Source of the DNA: Enterovibrio nigricans DSM 22720
GTDB lineage: Bacteria > Pseudomonadota > Gammaproteobacteria > Enterobacterales > Vibrionaceae
Reading direction: 5' to 3'
Length of the DNA: 62,073 bases
Assembly: GCF_900167155.1 (NCBI RefSeq)
Contig: NZ_FUXU01000021.1
Coordinates: 1-62,073 of the forward strand
Shown here: positions 17,553-26,644 of the stretch, one piece after another
Numbering within the stretch: position 1 is the first letter of the stretch
How the letters are laid out: every line of letters starts with the position of its first letter
The notes under the pieces: model-generated
Told to the model about the DNA's origin: nothing
Database searches by the model: none
What the model saw: the letters and a program-made list of their open reading frames with translations, nothing else
Position numbers and translations under genes: made by a program

Positions 17553-18079
17553 TGTCCGAAATTGATGATTTATGCACACTCCACCTTTACATTTCATGAT
17601 GTAAAAGCGCCTAAGCGGCTTCAATAAAGCAAAACTGCGAAGCGATAAACTCGGTGCACCCGCTGCATTGTTAGTTGATACAGTGTCGGCTGCCGTCAAC
17701 AGATGAAAAAAACAGGTATGACAGAAACGTAAGATGCAACTTGGCTATTACTTCAGCGGCAGAAATATACCAGTGAATAAGAAAATATGTCTTGTTTAAC
17801 AGCTAGATGGAATACCAACAACGCCTGTGGTTTTTCGTTTTTGCGATAAGCTTGAAATAAGCATAAACGTGCGGTGAAGCAGTATCACAGATACCGATTT
17901 TTTGTATTGTTTGGCAACGGAATCAGTGCTCTGAACGCGAACATAGTCCAATTGTAGCGTAGCCCTTTTGAACACAAAACAGTCCTCACCTTTCACGCAA
18001 AGCACTCAGCCTCCTTTTTCACGAAAGATCTCAAACACTCTTCCGGTTTTATCTAACCCAGAGACAGAGGAATAATCGG
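17553..18079. other. Intergenic region upstream of two divergent genes
   Basis: About 525 bases separate the divergent DUF805 and MsrA-like genes. I see no convincing additional gene, RNA or repeat. It should contain both promoters, but no pair of -35/-10 boxes stood out. Confidence 0.45.
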
Positions 18080-18592
18080 ATGTATATTGCGGTCAGCGGA
18101 ACATGCTATTGGTGTATGGAAGCAGTTTTACGTTCATTGAAAGGCATCAGCCGTGTCGAGCAAGGGTTTGTTAAAACAAACGTTGGGCCTGACTGTGAAG
18201 CCGTACTTTGTTTCGTGGACTTATCATCCATCACTTTGAAAGATGTGGTAAGTGCCCACTTAGCGACACATGCATGTACCGCAAACCACAGCAGCAGACA
18301 AAAATACCCGAGTGCGATTTACCCCGTATCCGCCAACGACACCAAACTTGTTACTGCTGCCTTGGAGGCAGGTGCAAAAGCGTTTGATTTGCCCGTAGTA
18401 ACCGAGGTTCGTCCCTTTGCTGCCTTCTACCCGACTAAACGCGCACAACAGAATTATTTCTGGCGGCAAACAGAGAAACCTTTTTGCCAAGGGACCATTT
18501 TGCCAAAATTGCAGGCACTCGCATTGAGCCACCCTCACCTGCTAACCACAAATGCCATGGCGTTCTTACAGGGTACGCTGACAAGGAAATAA
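18080..18592 (+). CDS. MsrA-like protein with altered active-site motif
   Basis: The 170-residue protein resembles peptide methionine sulfoxide reductase A. Its N-terminal GTCYWCMEAVLRSLKGISRVEQGF aligns with the MsrA GCFWC region, keeping the catalytic Cys (residue 9) and a second Cys at 12. A later SSRQKYPSAIYPV matches the MsrA segment usually seen as QYRSAIF. Compared with classical MsrA the FAGG and HaEvV elements are missing or changed, and the C-terminal resolving Cys pair is absent. It may be a divergent reductase or a protein that binds sulfoxides without full catalysis. A 22-base perfect palindrome terminator follows. Confidence 0.72.
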   Translation: MYIAVSGTCYWCMEAVLRSLKGISRVEQGFVKTNVGPDCEAVLCFVDLSSITLKDVVSAHLATHACTANHSSRQKYPSAIYPVSANDTKLVTAALEAGAKAFDLPVVTEVRPFAAFYPTKRAQQNYFWRQTEKPFCQGTILPKLQALALSHPHLLTTNAMAFLQGTLTRK

Positions 18593-18614
18593 AAAAGCAC
18601 CCTAGGGTGCTTTT
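18593..18614. terminator. Bidirectional terminator between msrA-like and DUF1244 genes
   Basis: AAAAGCACCCT/AGGGTGCTTTT is a perfect 22-base palindrome, one base after the MsrA-like stop and four bases from the convergent gene's stop. Confidence 0.85.
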
Positions 18615-18618
18615 CAAA

Positions 18619-18942
18619 TCACGCTTGCTTGTTCTTTTTCGCTTCCTGACGTGCGTTGTACGCAGCCATTTGCTCATCAGATGCTGGCGTTTGGTGGTTG
18701 GCTTTCCACTCGCTGTAAGGCATGCCATAAACGCGTTCACGTGCTTCGTCATCGCTCACGTCCACACCCAGCTTGTCTGCTTCCGCTTTGTACCATTTGC
18801 CAAGGCAGTTACGACAAAAGTCCGCCAAGATCATTAGATCGATGTTTTGCACATCTTTGTTGTTGTCGAGGTGCGACAGAAAACGACGGAATGTCGCAGC
18901 ATCCAGTTGATCTTGTTGTTCTTGCGTCAATTTCTCTGACAT
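18619..18942 (-). CDS. DUF1244 family protein
   Basis: A 107-residue cytoplasmic protein of the DUF1244 type. Family signs are FRRFLSHLDNNKDVQNIDLM followed by LADFCRNCLGKWY, containing the conserved CRNC pair, and YGMPYSEWK. The function is not known. The lysine- and alanine-rich tail (ARQEAKKNKQA) is likely disordered. It converges on the MsrA-like gene with a shared terminator. Confidence 0.87.
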   Translation of the reverse strand: MSEKLTQEQQDQLDAATFRRFLSHLDNNKDVQNIDLMILADFCRNCLGKWYKAEADKLGVDVSDDEARERVYGMPYSEWKANHQTPASDEQMAAYNARQEAKKNKQA

Positions 18943-19010
18943 GACTTTCTTCCTGTATTGTTTTTGGTTTACCCGATAACCATACCAGTGGTTGCAAGAT
19001 CCATAAAGAA

Positions 19011-19040
19011 AATGCCAGCCCCTTTTCAGAGGCTGGCATT
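19011..19040 (-). terminator. Terminator of the RND pump operon
   Basis: On the minus strand AATGCCAGCC and GGCTGGCATT pair over a 10-base loop, followed by TTCTTT. It lies 25 bases after the stop of the pump gene. Confidence 0.7.
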
Positions 19041-19064
19041 CAATATTACAGGTAGCGGTGCGTT

Positions 19065-22000
19065 TTATTTCGCGTTGAAATCACCGTGACTGTGACGATG
19101 CGGCTGCATGGCCTTCAGTTCGGCATTCAATTGCGCTTCCACATACCCTGGCGATTGTGTTTTCGCAGACAACAGACGATACATGGCAGGGATCACGATG
19201 AGCGTTACGGCAGTCGCAAATGACATGCCCGCAAAAATCACGGCACCTACTGCAACGCGGCTTTCAAAACCTGCACCGGTTGAGACGATCAACGGGATTG
19301 CGCCGATGATGGTGGTAAACGCTGTCATCATGATTGGGCGCAGACGACGAACGGACGCATCAATGATCGCTTGTTCAAACGCAACGCCACGGTCACGAAG
19401 CTGGTTCGCAAACTCAACGATCAAGATACCGTTCTTGGTTACCATACCTATCAGCATGATCATGCCGATCTGCGAATAGATATTGAGACCCAACTCCGCA
19501 AATTTCAGACCGACCAAGCCACCAAAAATACCCATCGGGACGGTTAACATCACTACCAGTGGGTTGATAAAGCTTTCAAACTGCGCGGCAAGCACAAGGT
19601 AAGCAACCAGCAACGCCAAACCAAAGACCGCCAGCATGCTGCTTTGGTTGTCTTTAAATTCAGCAGATTCACCCGCATAACTGATCGTGATATCAGAAGG
19701 CAGCAGTTCAATGGCTTTGCCATCCAAGAACGCCAACGCATCACCCAAGGTGTAGCCCTCGCCCAAGTTTGCTTTCAACGTGATGGCTTTTTGCTTGTTG
19801 AAGTGACGAAGCATCTGCGCTGACGCGACTTCTTCTACTTCTGCCAAGGTATCCAAGCTCACCAGATCACCGGTGCGGGTGCGCATGTAAATCTGGCTCA
19901 GGTCATCTTTGCTGCTAAAGCGAGATTCGTCACCGCGCAGGTAAACGTCGAACTCTTCACCACGGTCAACAAACGTTGTTTCTGTACTACCACCCAGCAT
20001 GGTTTCCATGGTGTTAGACACGGCATCAACACTGATACCCAGCTCTGCAGCACGTTTACGGTCGATTTTGACCACCAGCTCTGGCGTGGTTTCTGCGTAA
20101 TCCAAATCTGCGCCACGCAATATTGGGCTCGCTTTCGCTTCATCTAACAGCATCTGCGCCCACTTATTCAGCTCTTGGTAGTCAGGACCACCAAGCACAA
20201 ACTGAACAGGCTCACTGGAGCCACCGCGGAAACCCGGAATAAAAGCGCGAACAAAAATATCAGGAATACCGGACAAAGCTTTTTGCACACGGCCCAGCAC
20301 GTAATCTGCTGTCACGTCACGGTTATCCCAATCATCCAGCTGCATGATCACGAAACCTGTCTGGTCTCCCGCCATACCGCCAAACGCTGGAGCCTGTAAG
20401 CTCACTGATGTCAGCAGACCTTCATCAACCAATGGCAACAGTCGACGCTCTACTTCTTCCATGTTGCCAACCATACGGTTGTACGCTGTACCTTCTGCAC
20501 CTTTTACAAAGGCCATCAGTACACCGCGGTCTTCTTGTGGAACCAGTTCTGCCGGTAGTGCTTTCATCAACGCAAAGCTACCGCCAATACAGGCCAGAAT
20601 TACCAGCGGTGCAGCAAGACGCGCTTTTACCGAGAAGGTCACCACAGAGCGATAACCACGCTCTAAGCAGTCAAACATGGCATCAACCATACGGTTGAAT
20701 CCGCTGCGTTTGACGTTGGCTTTGAGGATTTTACTGCCCAGCACTGGGGTCAGCGTCAGTGCAACAACCGACGAGAAAATGACCGCCATTGCCAGCAATA
20801 CCGCGAACTCGGTAAACATCTTGCCGACCATACCGTCCATAAAAGAGATTGGCAGGAAAACCATCACCAGTACGGCGGTCGTTGCGACAACAGCAAAACC
20901 GACTTCACGGGTACCATTAAAGGCAGCCACCAGCGGCGTATCGCCTTTTTCCAAATGGTGGAACATGTTTTCGACCACAACGATCGCATCATCCACCACC
21001 AGACCGATAGCGAGGATCAGTGCCATCAATGTCAGAAGGTTAATCGAGAAGCCTAAGAAATACGCCGCGATAAATGCCGAGATCAATGATACTGGCACGG
21101 TGACCGCAGGGATCAGTGTCGCACGAGCCTGACCGATAAAGATGTAAAGAATCAGGACAACCAGACCGCCCGTCACAAACAGGGTGCTGTATACCTCAGC
21201 GATTGAGCGTTCGATGAACACGGTAGAATCATAGTCCACCCAAAGACTGGTACCGACTGGCAGGAACGGCTGCATTTCATCAACCAACTGACGAACGCCA
21301 ACTGCCACATCCAATGGGTTCGCATCGGACTGAGGCACAATGCCCAAACTCAGGTTGTTGATGCCGTTGTTCTTGTAGGTCGCATTTTCGTTCTGAGACC
21401 CGATGTACACATCCGCCACATCTTTTAGGTAGATAAGGCTGCCGTCGCTTGCAGTGCGCACAACCAGATAACCAAAATCTTCAGGCGTTTGATATAAACG
21501 CTCAGTGCGAACAGTCATCTTAGTGACGTCGTTACGAATTTCACCGCCCGGACTTTCCAGGTTTTCACTGCGCAGAGCGGCGGTAATGTCTTGTGTAGTG
21601 ACACCGCGACCCGCCATTGAAATCGGGTCTAAACGCACATACATCACTTTATAGAGTGCGCCGTAGAGCTCGACCGAACTCACGCCATTCAATAGGCCGA
21701 ATTTGTCTTCCAGCACGCGTTGCGCGTACTCGGTCATCTGGGTGCGATCCATTTCCGATGAAGCAAGGTTGATATAAATGGAGGCTTCACCTGAACCGTT
21801 GGACTTCGACACGATAGGTTCGTTGGCTTCGTCAGGCAATCGACGCTGCGCACGCGCTACCGCATCACGCACGTCACTCACGCCTTCCGTCAGGTCCCAA
21901 TCAATATTGAATTCCACGGTAATGCGCGACATACCATTACGGCTCACCGAAGTGATTTCTTCGATGCCACTAATACCGGAAAGTTCATCTTCCAGAACCT

Positions 22001-22193
22001 GCGTGATTTGGCTTTCCATGATGCTGGCGGAGGCACCAGAATAAATGGTCAGTACTGACACAACAGGGCTGTCAATATCCGGGTATTCACGTACCGCCAG
22101 CTTACTGAACGATACGATACCAAAGACAATCAATAGCAAGCTCAGAACGATGGCGACGACCGGTCGCTTAACGGAGACATCCGAGAGCCACAT
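19065..22193 (-). CDS. RND efflux pump inner-membrane subunit (HAE1 type)
   Basis: A 1042-residue resistance-nodulation-division transporter that would exchange protons for export of hydrophobic compounds. It has the usual plan: an N-terminal helix (VKRPVVAIVLSLLLIVFG), a first periplasmic loop, helices 2-6 with the proton-relay motif GLVVDDAIVVVEN (two Asp), a second large loop, and helices 8-12. The C-terminal tail PHRHSHGDFNAK contains three His. It begins immediately after the stop of the adaptor gene with no gap. No outer-membrane channel gene is linked, so an unlinked TolC is presumed. The substrate is unknown; AcrB/VexF-like proteins are the nearest I recognise. Confidence 0.93.
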   Translation of the reverse strand: MWLSDVSVKRPVVAIVLSLLLIVFGIVSFSKLAVREYPDIDSPVVSVLTIYSGASASIMESQITQVLEDELSGISGIEEITSVSRNGMSRITVEFNIDWDLTEGVSDVRDAVARAQRRLPDEANEPIVSKSNGSGEASIYINLASSEMDRTQMTEYAQRVLEDKFGLLNGVSSVELYGALYKVMYVRLDPISMAGRGVTTQDITAALRSENLESPGGEIRNDVTKMTVRTERLYQTPEDFGYLVVRTASDGSLIYLKDVADVYIGSQNENATYKNNGINNLSLGIVPQSDANPLDVAVGVRQLVDEMQPFLPVGTSLWVDYDSTVFIERSIAEVYSTLFVTGGLVVLILYIFIGQARATLIPAVTVPVSLISAFIAAYFLGFSINLLTLMALILAIGLVVDDAIVVVENMFHHLEKGDTPLVAAFNGTREVGFAVVATTAVLVMVFLPISFMDGMVGKMFTEFAVLLAMAVIFSSVVALTLTPVLGSKILKANVKRSGFNRMVDAMFDCLERGYRSVVTFSVKARLAAPLVILACIGGSFALMKALPAELVPQEDRGVLMAFVKGAEGTAYNRMVGNMEEVERRLLPLVDEGLLTSVSLQAPAFGGMAGDQTGFVIMQLDDWDNRDVTADYVLGRVQKALSGIPDIFVRAFIPGFRGGSSEPVQFVLGGPDYQELNKWAQMLLDEAKASPILRGADLDYAETTPELVVKIDRKRAAELGISVDAVSNTMETMLGGSTETTFVDRGEEFDVYLRGDESRFSSKDDLSQIYMRTRTGDLVSLDTLAEVEEVASAQMLRHFNKQKAITLKANLGEGYTLGDALAFLDGKAIELLPSDITISYAGESAEFKDNQSSMLAVFGLALLVAYLVLAAQFESFINPLVVMLTVPMGIFGGLVGLKFAELGLNIYSQIGMIMLIGMVTKNGILIVEFANQLRDRGVAFEQAIIDASVRRLRPIMMTAFTTIIGAIPLIVSTGAGFESRVAVGAVIFAGMSFATAVTLIVIPAMYRLLSAKTQSPGYVEAQLNAELKAMQPHRHSHGDFNAK

Positions 22194-23264
22194 TTATTTG
22201 TCCTCGCCCTTGGCTGCGGTCAAATCGTTCACTTTAGTGCCATCACGCATACTTACCAGACCTTGAACAACAATGCGGTCACCCAGTTCCAGGCCACTTT
22301 CTACCGTGACGCTGTTTTCTACACGCGCACCCAGTTTCACTTCAGTGCGATGTGCAATACCGGCGTCATCTACAAGGTACACAAAGCGCTTCGTGCCGGA
22401 GTATTCGATCGCCTGAACAGGAATAATGGCATTCACTTGTGGCTCAAACGCCAAGGTCGCTTCCATCATCATGCCGGGACGCAGTAAACGCTCTTGGTTA
22501 TCAATGTTGATGCGCGCACGAAGGTTCAACGAGTCATTGTTTACGCGAGAATCAACCGCAGCCAATTCACCCTCAAAACTCTTCCCTTTCCACGCCTTTG
22601 ACTTCGCCGAAACGTCGATGTCATTGTCCAATTCACTCAGGTATTGCTCTGGCACGTTAACGTCCAGTTGCATCAAAGAGAGATCATCAAGGTTTACCAA
22701 TGCTTCACCCGCTGTCACCAATTGCCCACGGGTAATATCGATAAGGCCGACAGTGCCCGCAAACGGTGCGGTGATTTGGTGGTCGTTTAGATCAGCTTGG
22801 GCAGCATCCAGACGCGCTTTCGCAATATCAACGTTGGTTTGTTGTGCATCTAACTCGGTTTTGGTCAATGCCCCTCGTTTAAGAAGCTTGGAAAACTCGC
22901 CTAGTTTACGTTGTTCATCTTTATAGAATGCTTGCGCTTCAGAAACTGAAGCCTGAGATTTGGCTGAATCCAACGTAAAGAGTGTTGCGCCCTCTTCTAC
23001 ACGCTGCCCGGCTTTCACCCGCACAGACGCAATCTTGCCACCTAGCTCTGGTGCGATAACAACAGAGTTTTCAGATTTCAGATTGCCTATCAAAGAGAGG
23101 CTGCGAGCAACTGGGTGCTCTTGCACTTGCGCAGTCGCGACAGCAATGGCTGGACGCGCTCGATTTGGGGCCGGAGTATCTTCTGCTTCAGCTTTACCTG
23201 GCCAAGCAAAATAGCTGGCGGTGCCAAGCACAACGACTGCTGTGAAAAGGACTTTATTCTTCAT
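22194..23264 (-). CDS. RND efflux periplasmic adaptor (membrane fusion protein)
   Basis: The 356-residue adaptor that links the RND pump to the outer-membrane channel. It begins with a membrane anchor or signal (MKNKVLFTAVVVLGTASYFAW). A lipoyl-like domain is split by a coiled-coil hairpin: GGKIASVRVKAGQRVEEGATLFTLD, then helices with AQAFYKDEQRKL and LDAAQADLNDHQI, then APFAGTVGLIDITRGQLV. A beta-barrel and a membrane-proximal domain follow. There is no lipobox Cys. The ATG at 23264 fits the signal sequence; the upstream in-frame ATG would add 39 polar residues. First gene of the two-gene operon. Confidence 0.92.
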   Translation of the reverse strand: MKNKVLFTAVVVLGTASYFAWPGKAEAEDTPAPNRARPAIAVATAQVQEHPVARSLSLIGNLKSENSVVIAPELGGKIASVRVKAGQRVEEGATLFTLDSAKSQASVSEAQAFYKDEQRKLGEFSKLLKRGALTKTELDAQQTNVDIAKARLDAAQADLNDHQITAPFAGTVGLIDITRGQLVTAGEALVNLDDLSLMQLDVNVPEQYLSELDNDIDVSAKSKAWKGKSFEGELAAVDSRVNNDSLNLRARINIDNQERLLRPGMMMEATLAFEPQVNAIIPVQAIEYSGTKRFVYLVDDAGIAHRTEVKLGARVENSVTVESGLELGDRIVVQGLVSMRDGTKVNDLTAAKGEDK

Positions 23265-23531
23265 TGTGATAACCGTAAATGACAACTCGCGATAGTCTAC
23301 TTCATGCCTATCTCGCGTGCGGTAAAGAAATGTAAATCTATAAAAAGAAATACCCGCGCCAGAACAGCATGTCTTCCCCATCGAACTGATGGAGCTGGGT
23401 TTATTGCAGAGAATTACCTAAATTGCGGGGAATTAGATTGCCTTCTATCAACAAAATCCCATTTTCTGTATACCCAAAACACACTAACGCCGAAAAAAAC
23501 AGCAAACGCACGGTGTTTTCAAGAAAAGTGC

Positions 23532-23559
23532 TTTACAGACATGTTTCGTTTGATAATAT
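23532..23559 (+). promoter_or_regulatory. Promoter of the tRNA-Tyr array
   Basis: TTTACA (23532-23537) and TAATAT (23554-23559) are spaced by 16 bases. The -10 box is followed by GCGCCCCGC, a GC-rich discriminator typical of stable-RNA promoters under stringent control. The rest of the gap 23265-23531 shows no gene. Confidence 0.55.
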
Positions 23560-23575
23560 GCGCCCCGCACAGCGT

Positions 23576-23657
23576 GGTGGGATTCCCGAGTGGCCAAAGG
23601 GATCAGACTGTAAATCTGACGGCTCCGCCTTCGAAGGTTCGAATCCTTCTCCCATTT
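23576..23657 (+). tRNA. tRNA-Tyr (GUA), copy 1, 3' end damaged
   Basis: The sequence GGTGGGATTCCCGAG... carries the D-arm, the GTA anticodon in CTGTAAAT, a long variable arm (class II) and an intact T-arm (GGTTCGAATCC). The 3' side reads TCCCATTTTAG instead of TCCCACCACCA, so the last two acceptor pairs become G-U and the encoded CCA is missing. Compared with copies 2 and 3 it lacks eight bases (CCACCATC). It could still be processed and have CCA added, but it looks defective. Confidence 0.7.
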
Positions 23658-23718
23658 TAGCTTCGTGGCGATGTTCGTATCGATTTCCGCAACGCAGCAT
23701 ACAATCAGAATAACTCGT

Positions 23719-23795
23719 GGTGGGATTCCCGAGTGGCCAAAGGGATCAGACTGTAAATCTGACGGCTCCGCCTTCGAATCCTTCTCCCACCACCA
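23719..23795 (+). pseudogene. tRNA-Tyr (GUA), copy 2, T-arm deleted
   Basis: Identical to copy 3 through the anticodon and variable arm, and with a proper 3' CCACCACCA, but 77 instead of 85 bases long. Eight bases are missing where copy 3 has a TTCGAA repeated at 8-base distance, which removes the 5' half of the T-stem and most of the T-loop. A functional tRNA is unlikely. Confidence 0.75.
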
Positions 23796-23861
23796 TCTTT
23801 TAGCTTCGTGGCGATGTTCGTATCGATTTCCGCAACGCAGCATACAATCAGAATAACTCGT

Positions 23862-23946
23862 GGTGGGATTCCCGAGTGGCCAAAGGGATCAGACTGTAAA
23901 TCTGACGGCTCCGCCTTCGAAGGTTCGAATCCTTCTCCCACCACCA
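23862..23946 (+). tRNA. tRNA-Tyr (GUA), copy 3, intact
   Basis: An 85-base class II tRNA with encoded CCA: acceptor GGTGGGA/TCCCACC, anticodon GTA in CTGTAAAT, long variable arm GGCTCCGCC and T-arm AAGGTTCGAATCCTT. It matches E. coli tRNA-Tyr at most positions. It is the last of three tandem copies with near-identical spacers of 64-66 bases and is followed by a terminator. Confidence 0.97.
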
Positions 23947-23954
23947 TCATTTGA

Positions 23955-23982
23955 AAGCCAGCTCATTGAGCTGGCTTTTTTC
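23955..23982 (+). terminator. Terminator after the tRNA-Tyr array
   Basis: AAAGCCAGCTC and GAGCTGGCTTT pair around ATT, followed by a T-run. The same stem occurs after xthA (26598). Confidence 0.9.
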
Positions 23983-24012
23983 ATTTCAAACGTCCTGTCA
24001 ACTATCAACAAA

Positions 24013-24981
24013 CTAACGCCCAATAGCTTCACGTCCATGCGGTGCCCACAAATCCTGCTCCGGGCCTTTGGGTACGATACGTGTTGGGTTAATCGTCGCA
24101 TGACTGTAATAGTAATGACGCTTAATGTGGTGCATGTTGACGGTGTCAGCCACGCCTTCCACTTGATACAACTCTTTCAGATACCCAAAGATATTGTCGT
24201 ACTGCGCAATTTGCTGCTTATTGCATTTAAAGTGCCCCACATACACAGGGTCAAAACGCACCAGTGTTGTAAACAATCGCCAATCTGCTTCGGTGATTTG
24301 ATTCCCCGCTAAATAGCGGCTGGTTGCCAAATGCGCATCCACTTTATCCAATGCCGAAAACAGGTTGTCGTAGGCTTCTTCGTACGCATCTTGTGTCGTT
24401 GCAAACCCGCTACGATAGACACCGTTATTAATGTTTGGATACACAAATGCATTCCATTCATCAATGGCATCTTTCATTGCATCAGAATAATAGTCATCCG
24501 TGTTGCCTGTCAGGTCGTTAAACGCAGTATTGAACATTCGGATAATTTCAGAGGATTCGTTGCTGACAATGGTTTCGGTCTTCTTGTCCCAAAGCACTGG
24601 CACCGTTACACGGCCGGTATAATCCGACTTGGCTTTCGAATACACCTGATGCATGTAGTTGAAACCATAGAGAGGCTCTGGCTCGTCAAACTGCCAGCCT
24701 TTTTCCAACATATCTGGGCTCACCACAGAAACAGAAATGTGAGACTCTAACCTTTTCAGCTTGCGGAAAATCAGCGTACGGTGCGCCCATGGACACGCCA
24801 GTGATACATAGAGATGATAGCGACCAGATTCTGCCTTGAATCCCCCCACTCCTGTTGGCCCTGCTTCACCACTGGCAGTTACCCAAGAACGAAAACCTGC
24901 ATCTTCACGGACGAACTTTCCGTTTGATGATTTTGTGTCATACCAGACATCATGCCATACACCGTCGACTAATTTGCCCAT
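24013..24981 (-). CDS. yqjG: Glutathionyl-hydroquinone reductase (YqjG type)
   Basis: A Xi-class glutathione transferase of 322 residues that reduces glutathionyl-hydroquinones in the cytoplasm. The N-terminal thioredoxin-like domain has the active-site motif LACPWAHR with the nucleophilic Cys, and TVPVLWD followed by SNESSEIIRMFN, the glutathione-binding cis-Pro and ES signature. The C-terminal helical domain includes YLAGNQITEADWRLF. The start at 24981 has AAGGAGAGC upstream and gives the usual MGKLVDG N-terminus. It stands alone, convergent with the tRNA array. Confidence 0.92.
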   Translation of the reverse strand: MGKLVDGVWHDVWYDTKSSNGKFVREDAGFRSWVTASGEAGPTGVGGFKAESGRYHLYVSLACPWAHRTLIFRKLKRLESHISVSVVSPDMLEKGWQFDEPEPLYGFNYMHQVYSKAKSDYTGRVTVPVLWDKKTETIVSNESSEIIRMFNTAFNDLTGNTDDYYSDAMKDAIDEWNAFVYPNINNGVYRSGFATTQDAYEEAYDNLFSALDKVDAHLATSRYLAGNQITEADWRLFTTLVRFDPVYVGHFKCNKQQIAQYDNIFGYLKELYQVEGVADTVNMHHIKRHYYYSHATINPTRIVPKGPEQDLWAPHGREAIGR

Positions 24982-25136
24982 GCTTGCTCTCCTTACTCTG
25001 TATTCCCACAGCATAAAGGCGTTGTTAAATGATGTCAGCGGAAGGGAGTTGTCAAAGTTGTTCGAATAATTCGACGAAGACAACGTTCAAATAGAGGGAG
25101 AATCGCCCCGAGAATTCAGGGGCGAAGAGAAGAGAG

Positions 25137-25568
25137 TTATGATTTACCGCCCAGCATGGAGATATTGTAGGTCACATTAAACGACGCACTGCCATCTGGA
25201 AATGTCTCATGGATTTCAATTTCATCACCATCAATGGTGAATCGAATTGTTGGGTCTTGCGCTTGATCGCGCCAACGCCCGTCCTGACCTTGGGACCATA
25301 CTGCGCGCGTTTTATCGACTTTGCAGCGGTAAAGCCACTTCTTGCCATCGTCAGGACGTTTATAGGAGATATGAAAGATATCCAACTCCGTATCTGCATC
25401 AACTTCCGTCTTGTCGACACTCATGATAGACGGGCTTTTTCCTTTGATTGCCGCAAGACTTGCCTTACAGATTTGCAATTGTGTGAAGTCCCCGTATTCG
25501 CTGCACCCCAACAAAGCAAAGGGAGCAAGTATTACGGTCAGGGATTTCATGAGCGTACGCAATTTCAT
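25137..25568 (-). CDS. Putative lipoprotein
   Basis: A 143-residue protein with a lipoprotein signal (MKLRTLMKSLTVILAPFALLGC, lipidated Cys at residue 22). The mature part has Cys residues in LQICKAS and LYRCKVD that may form a disulfide, and alternating beta-strand segments (TIRFTIDGDEIEIHE, SFNVTYNIS). I do not recognise the family. GGAGGCG upstream of the ATG supports the start. It is divergent from xthA. Confidence 0.75.
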   Translation of the reverse strand: MKLRTLMKSLTVILAPFALLGCSEYGDFTQLQICKASLAAIKGKSPSIMSVDKTEVDADTELDIFHISYKRPDDGKKWLYRCKVDKTRAVWSQGQDGRWRDQAQDPTIRFTIDGDEIEIHETFPDGSASFNVTYNISMLGGKS

Positions 25569-25769
25569 TTAAACGCCTCCGTCCAATTTGCACAATGTAA
25601 GTAAGGCTTTGAGTGGCCTATGCATTATTTATTCAAAGCATAGTTGCAAAGCTGAGACTTCGCCGCATTCTCATTAAAGCAAGGTATTGTTATTGTTCAG
25701 CTAAACGTTTTAGTTTCAGATACACTATCAGCACTCAATGCACTCGAACCAAAAGAGAAGTTAGTCAGC

Positions 25770-26576
25770 ATGAAAGTCATTTCATTTAATATCAACGGAT
25801 TGCGCGCTCGTCTTCATCAACTTCAAGCACTTATCGAGAAGCACAAGCCAGATGTGATCGGCCTTCAAGAGATCAAAGTGCACGATGAAGCTTTCCCTGT
25901 CGAAGATGTTGAAGCGATGGGTTACAAGGTGTATTTCCACGGGCAAAAAGCACATTACGGCGTTGCCATGTTGTGTAAAACAGAGCCAGCGCACGTGCAA
26001 AAAGGGTTCCCGACTGACGATGATGAAGCCCAACGCCGTATGATCATGGCGACGTTTGAGCAAGAGGATGGCAGCAAAATCACTGTGCTGAACGGCTACT
26101 TCCCACAAGGTGAAAACATCGCGCATGAGACCAAGTACCCAGCAAAGCGCAAATTCTACAAAGACTTGATGACTTATTTAAATGATGCACACACCAATGA
26201 TGAAAAAGTCATTGTGATGGGTGATATCAACATCAGCCCAATTGATTTGGACATTGGTATTGGTGAAGTAAACCGCAAACGCTGGTTGAAAACGGGTAAA
26301 TGTTCTTTCCAACCTGAAGAGCGTGAAATGCTAGCGACTCTTATGAATTGGGGCTTTGTCGACACCTTCCGTCAACAATTCCCAGACGCAGACGACAAAT
26401 TCTCGTGGTTTGATTATCGCTCTCGCGGCTTTGATGATAACCGTGGCCTGCGTATTGATGTGATATTGGCAACGCCTTCTCTGGCTGCTGAATGTGTTGA
26501 TACTGGCATTGATTATGAACTACGCGGCATTGAAAAGCCGTCTGATCACGCGCCAATTTGGGCTTCGTTCAAATAA
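25770..26576 (+). CDS. xthA: Exodeoxyribonuclease III
   Basis: ExoIII is the major AP endonuclease of base excision repair and a 3'-5' exonuclease. The 268-residue product has the same length as the E. coli protein. Catalytic residues of the family are present: Asn in FNINGLR, Glu in QEIKVHD, Asp and Asn in GDINISP, Asp in RIDVILA and His in SDHAPIW. It is transcribed alone and ends at a bidirectional terminator shared with the convergent amino-acid transporter operon. Confidence 0.97.
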   Translation: MKVISFNINGLRARLHQLQALIEKHKPDVIGLQEIKVHDEAFPVEDVEAMGYKVYFHGQKAHYGVAMLCKTEPAHVQKGFPTDDDEAQRRMIMATFEQEDGSKITVLNGYFPQGENIAHETKYPAKRKFYKDLMTYLNDAHTNDEKVIVMGDINISPIDLDIGIGEVNRKRWLKTGKCSFQPEEREMLATLMNWGFVDTFRQQFPDADDKFSWFDYRSRGFDDNRGLRIDVILATPSLAAECVDTGIDYELRGIEKPSDHAPIWASFK

Positions 26577-26597
26577 GTTCAGGTCCTATGCAGGAAT

Positions 26598-26628
26598 AAA
26601 AAGCCAGCTCTTTGAGCTGGCTTTTTAT
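26598..26628. terminator. Bidirectional terminator between xthA and hisM
   Basis: AAAAAGCCAGCTC and GAGCTGGCTTTTT pair around TTT, with T-runs in both directions. Confidence 0.9.
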
Positions 26629-26644
26629 TTGGCGCTACGCAAGA

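Larger units (their letters stand above)
23576..23946 (+). repeat. Tandem tRNA-Tyr repeat, period 143 bases
   Basis: Starts at 23576, 23719 and 23862 are exactly 143 bases apart. The spacers (TTTTAGCTTCGTGGCG...GAATAACTCG) are identical between copies 1-2 and 2-3 apart from two bases at the left end. An undamaged unit would be 151 bases; units 1 and 2 each lack eight bases at different places. Confidence 0.9.

Noticed and set aside
17600-17700. Integron attC-like site upstream of the DUF805 gene
   Set aside because: GTTAG and paired segments are present, but the R'/R'' core sites (RYYYAAC and GTTRRRY) do not line up as inverted ends.
23576-23946. Regular repeats with constant spacing, possible CRISPR-like array
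   Set aside because: The repeat unit is a tRNA-Tyr gene with identical spacers; there are no unique spacers and no cas genes.
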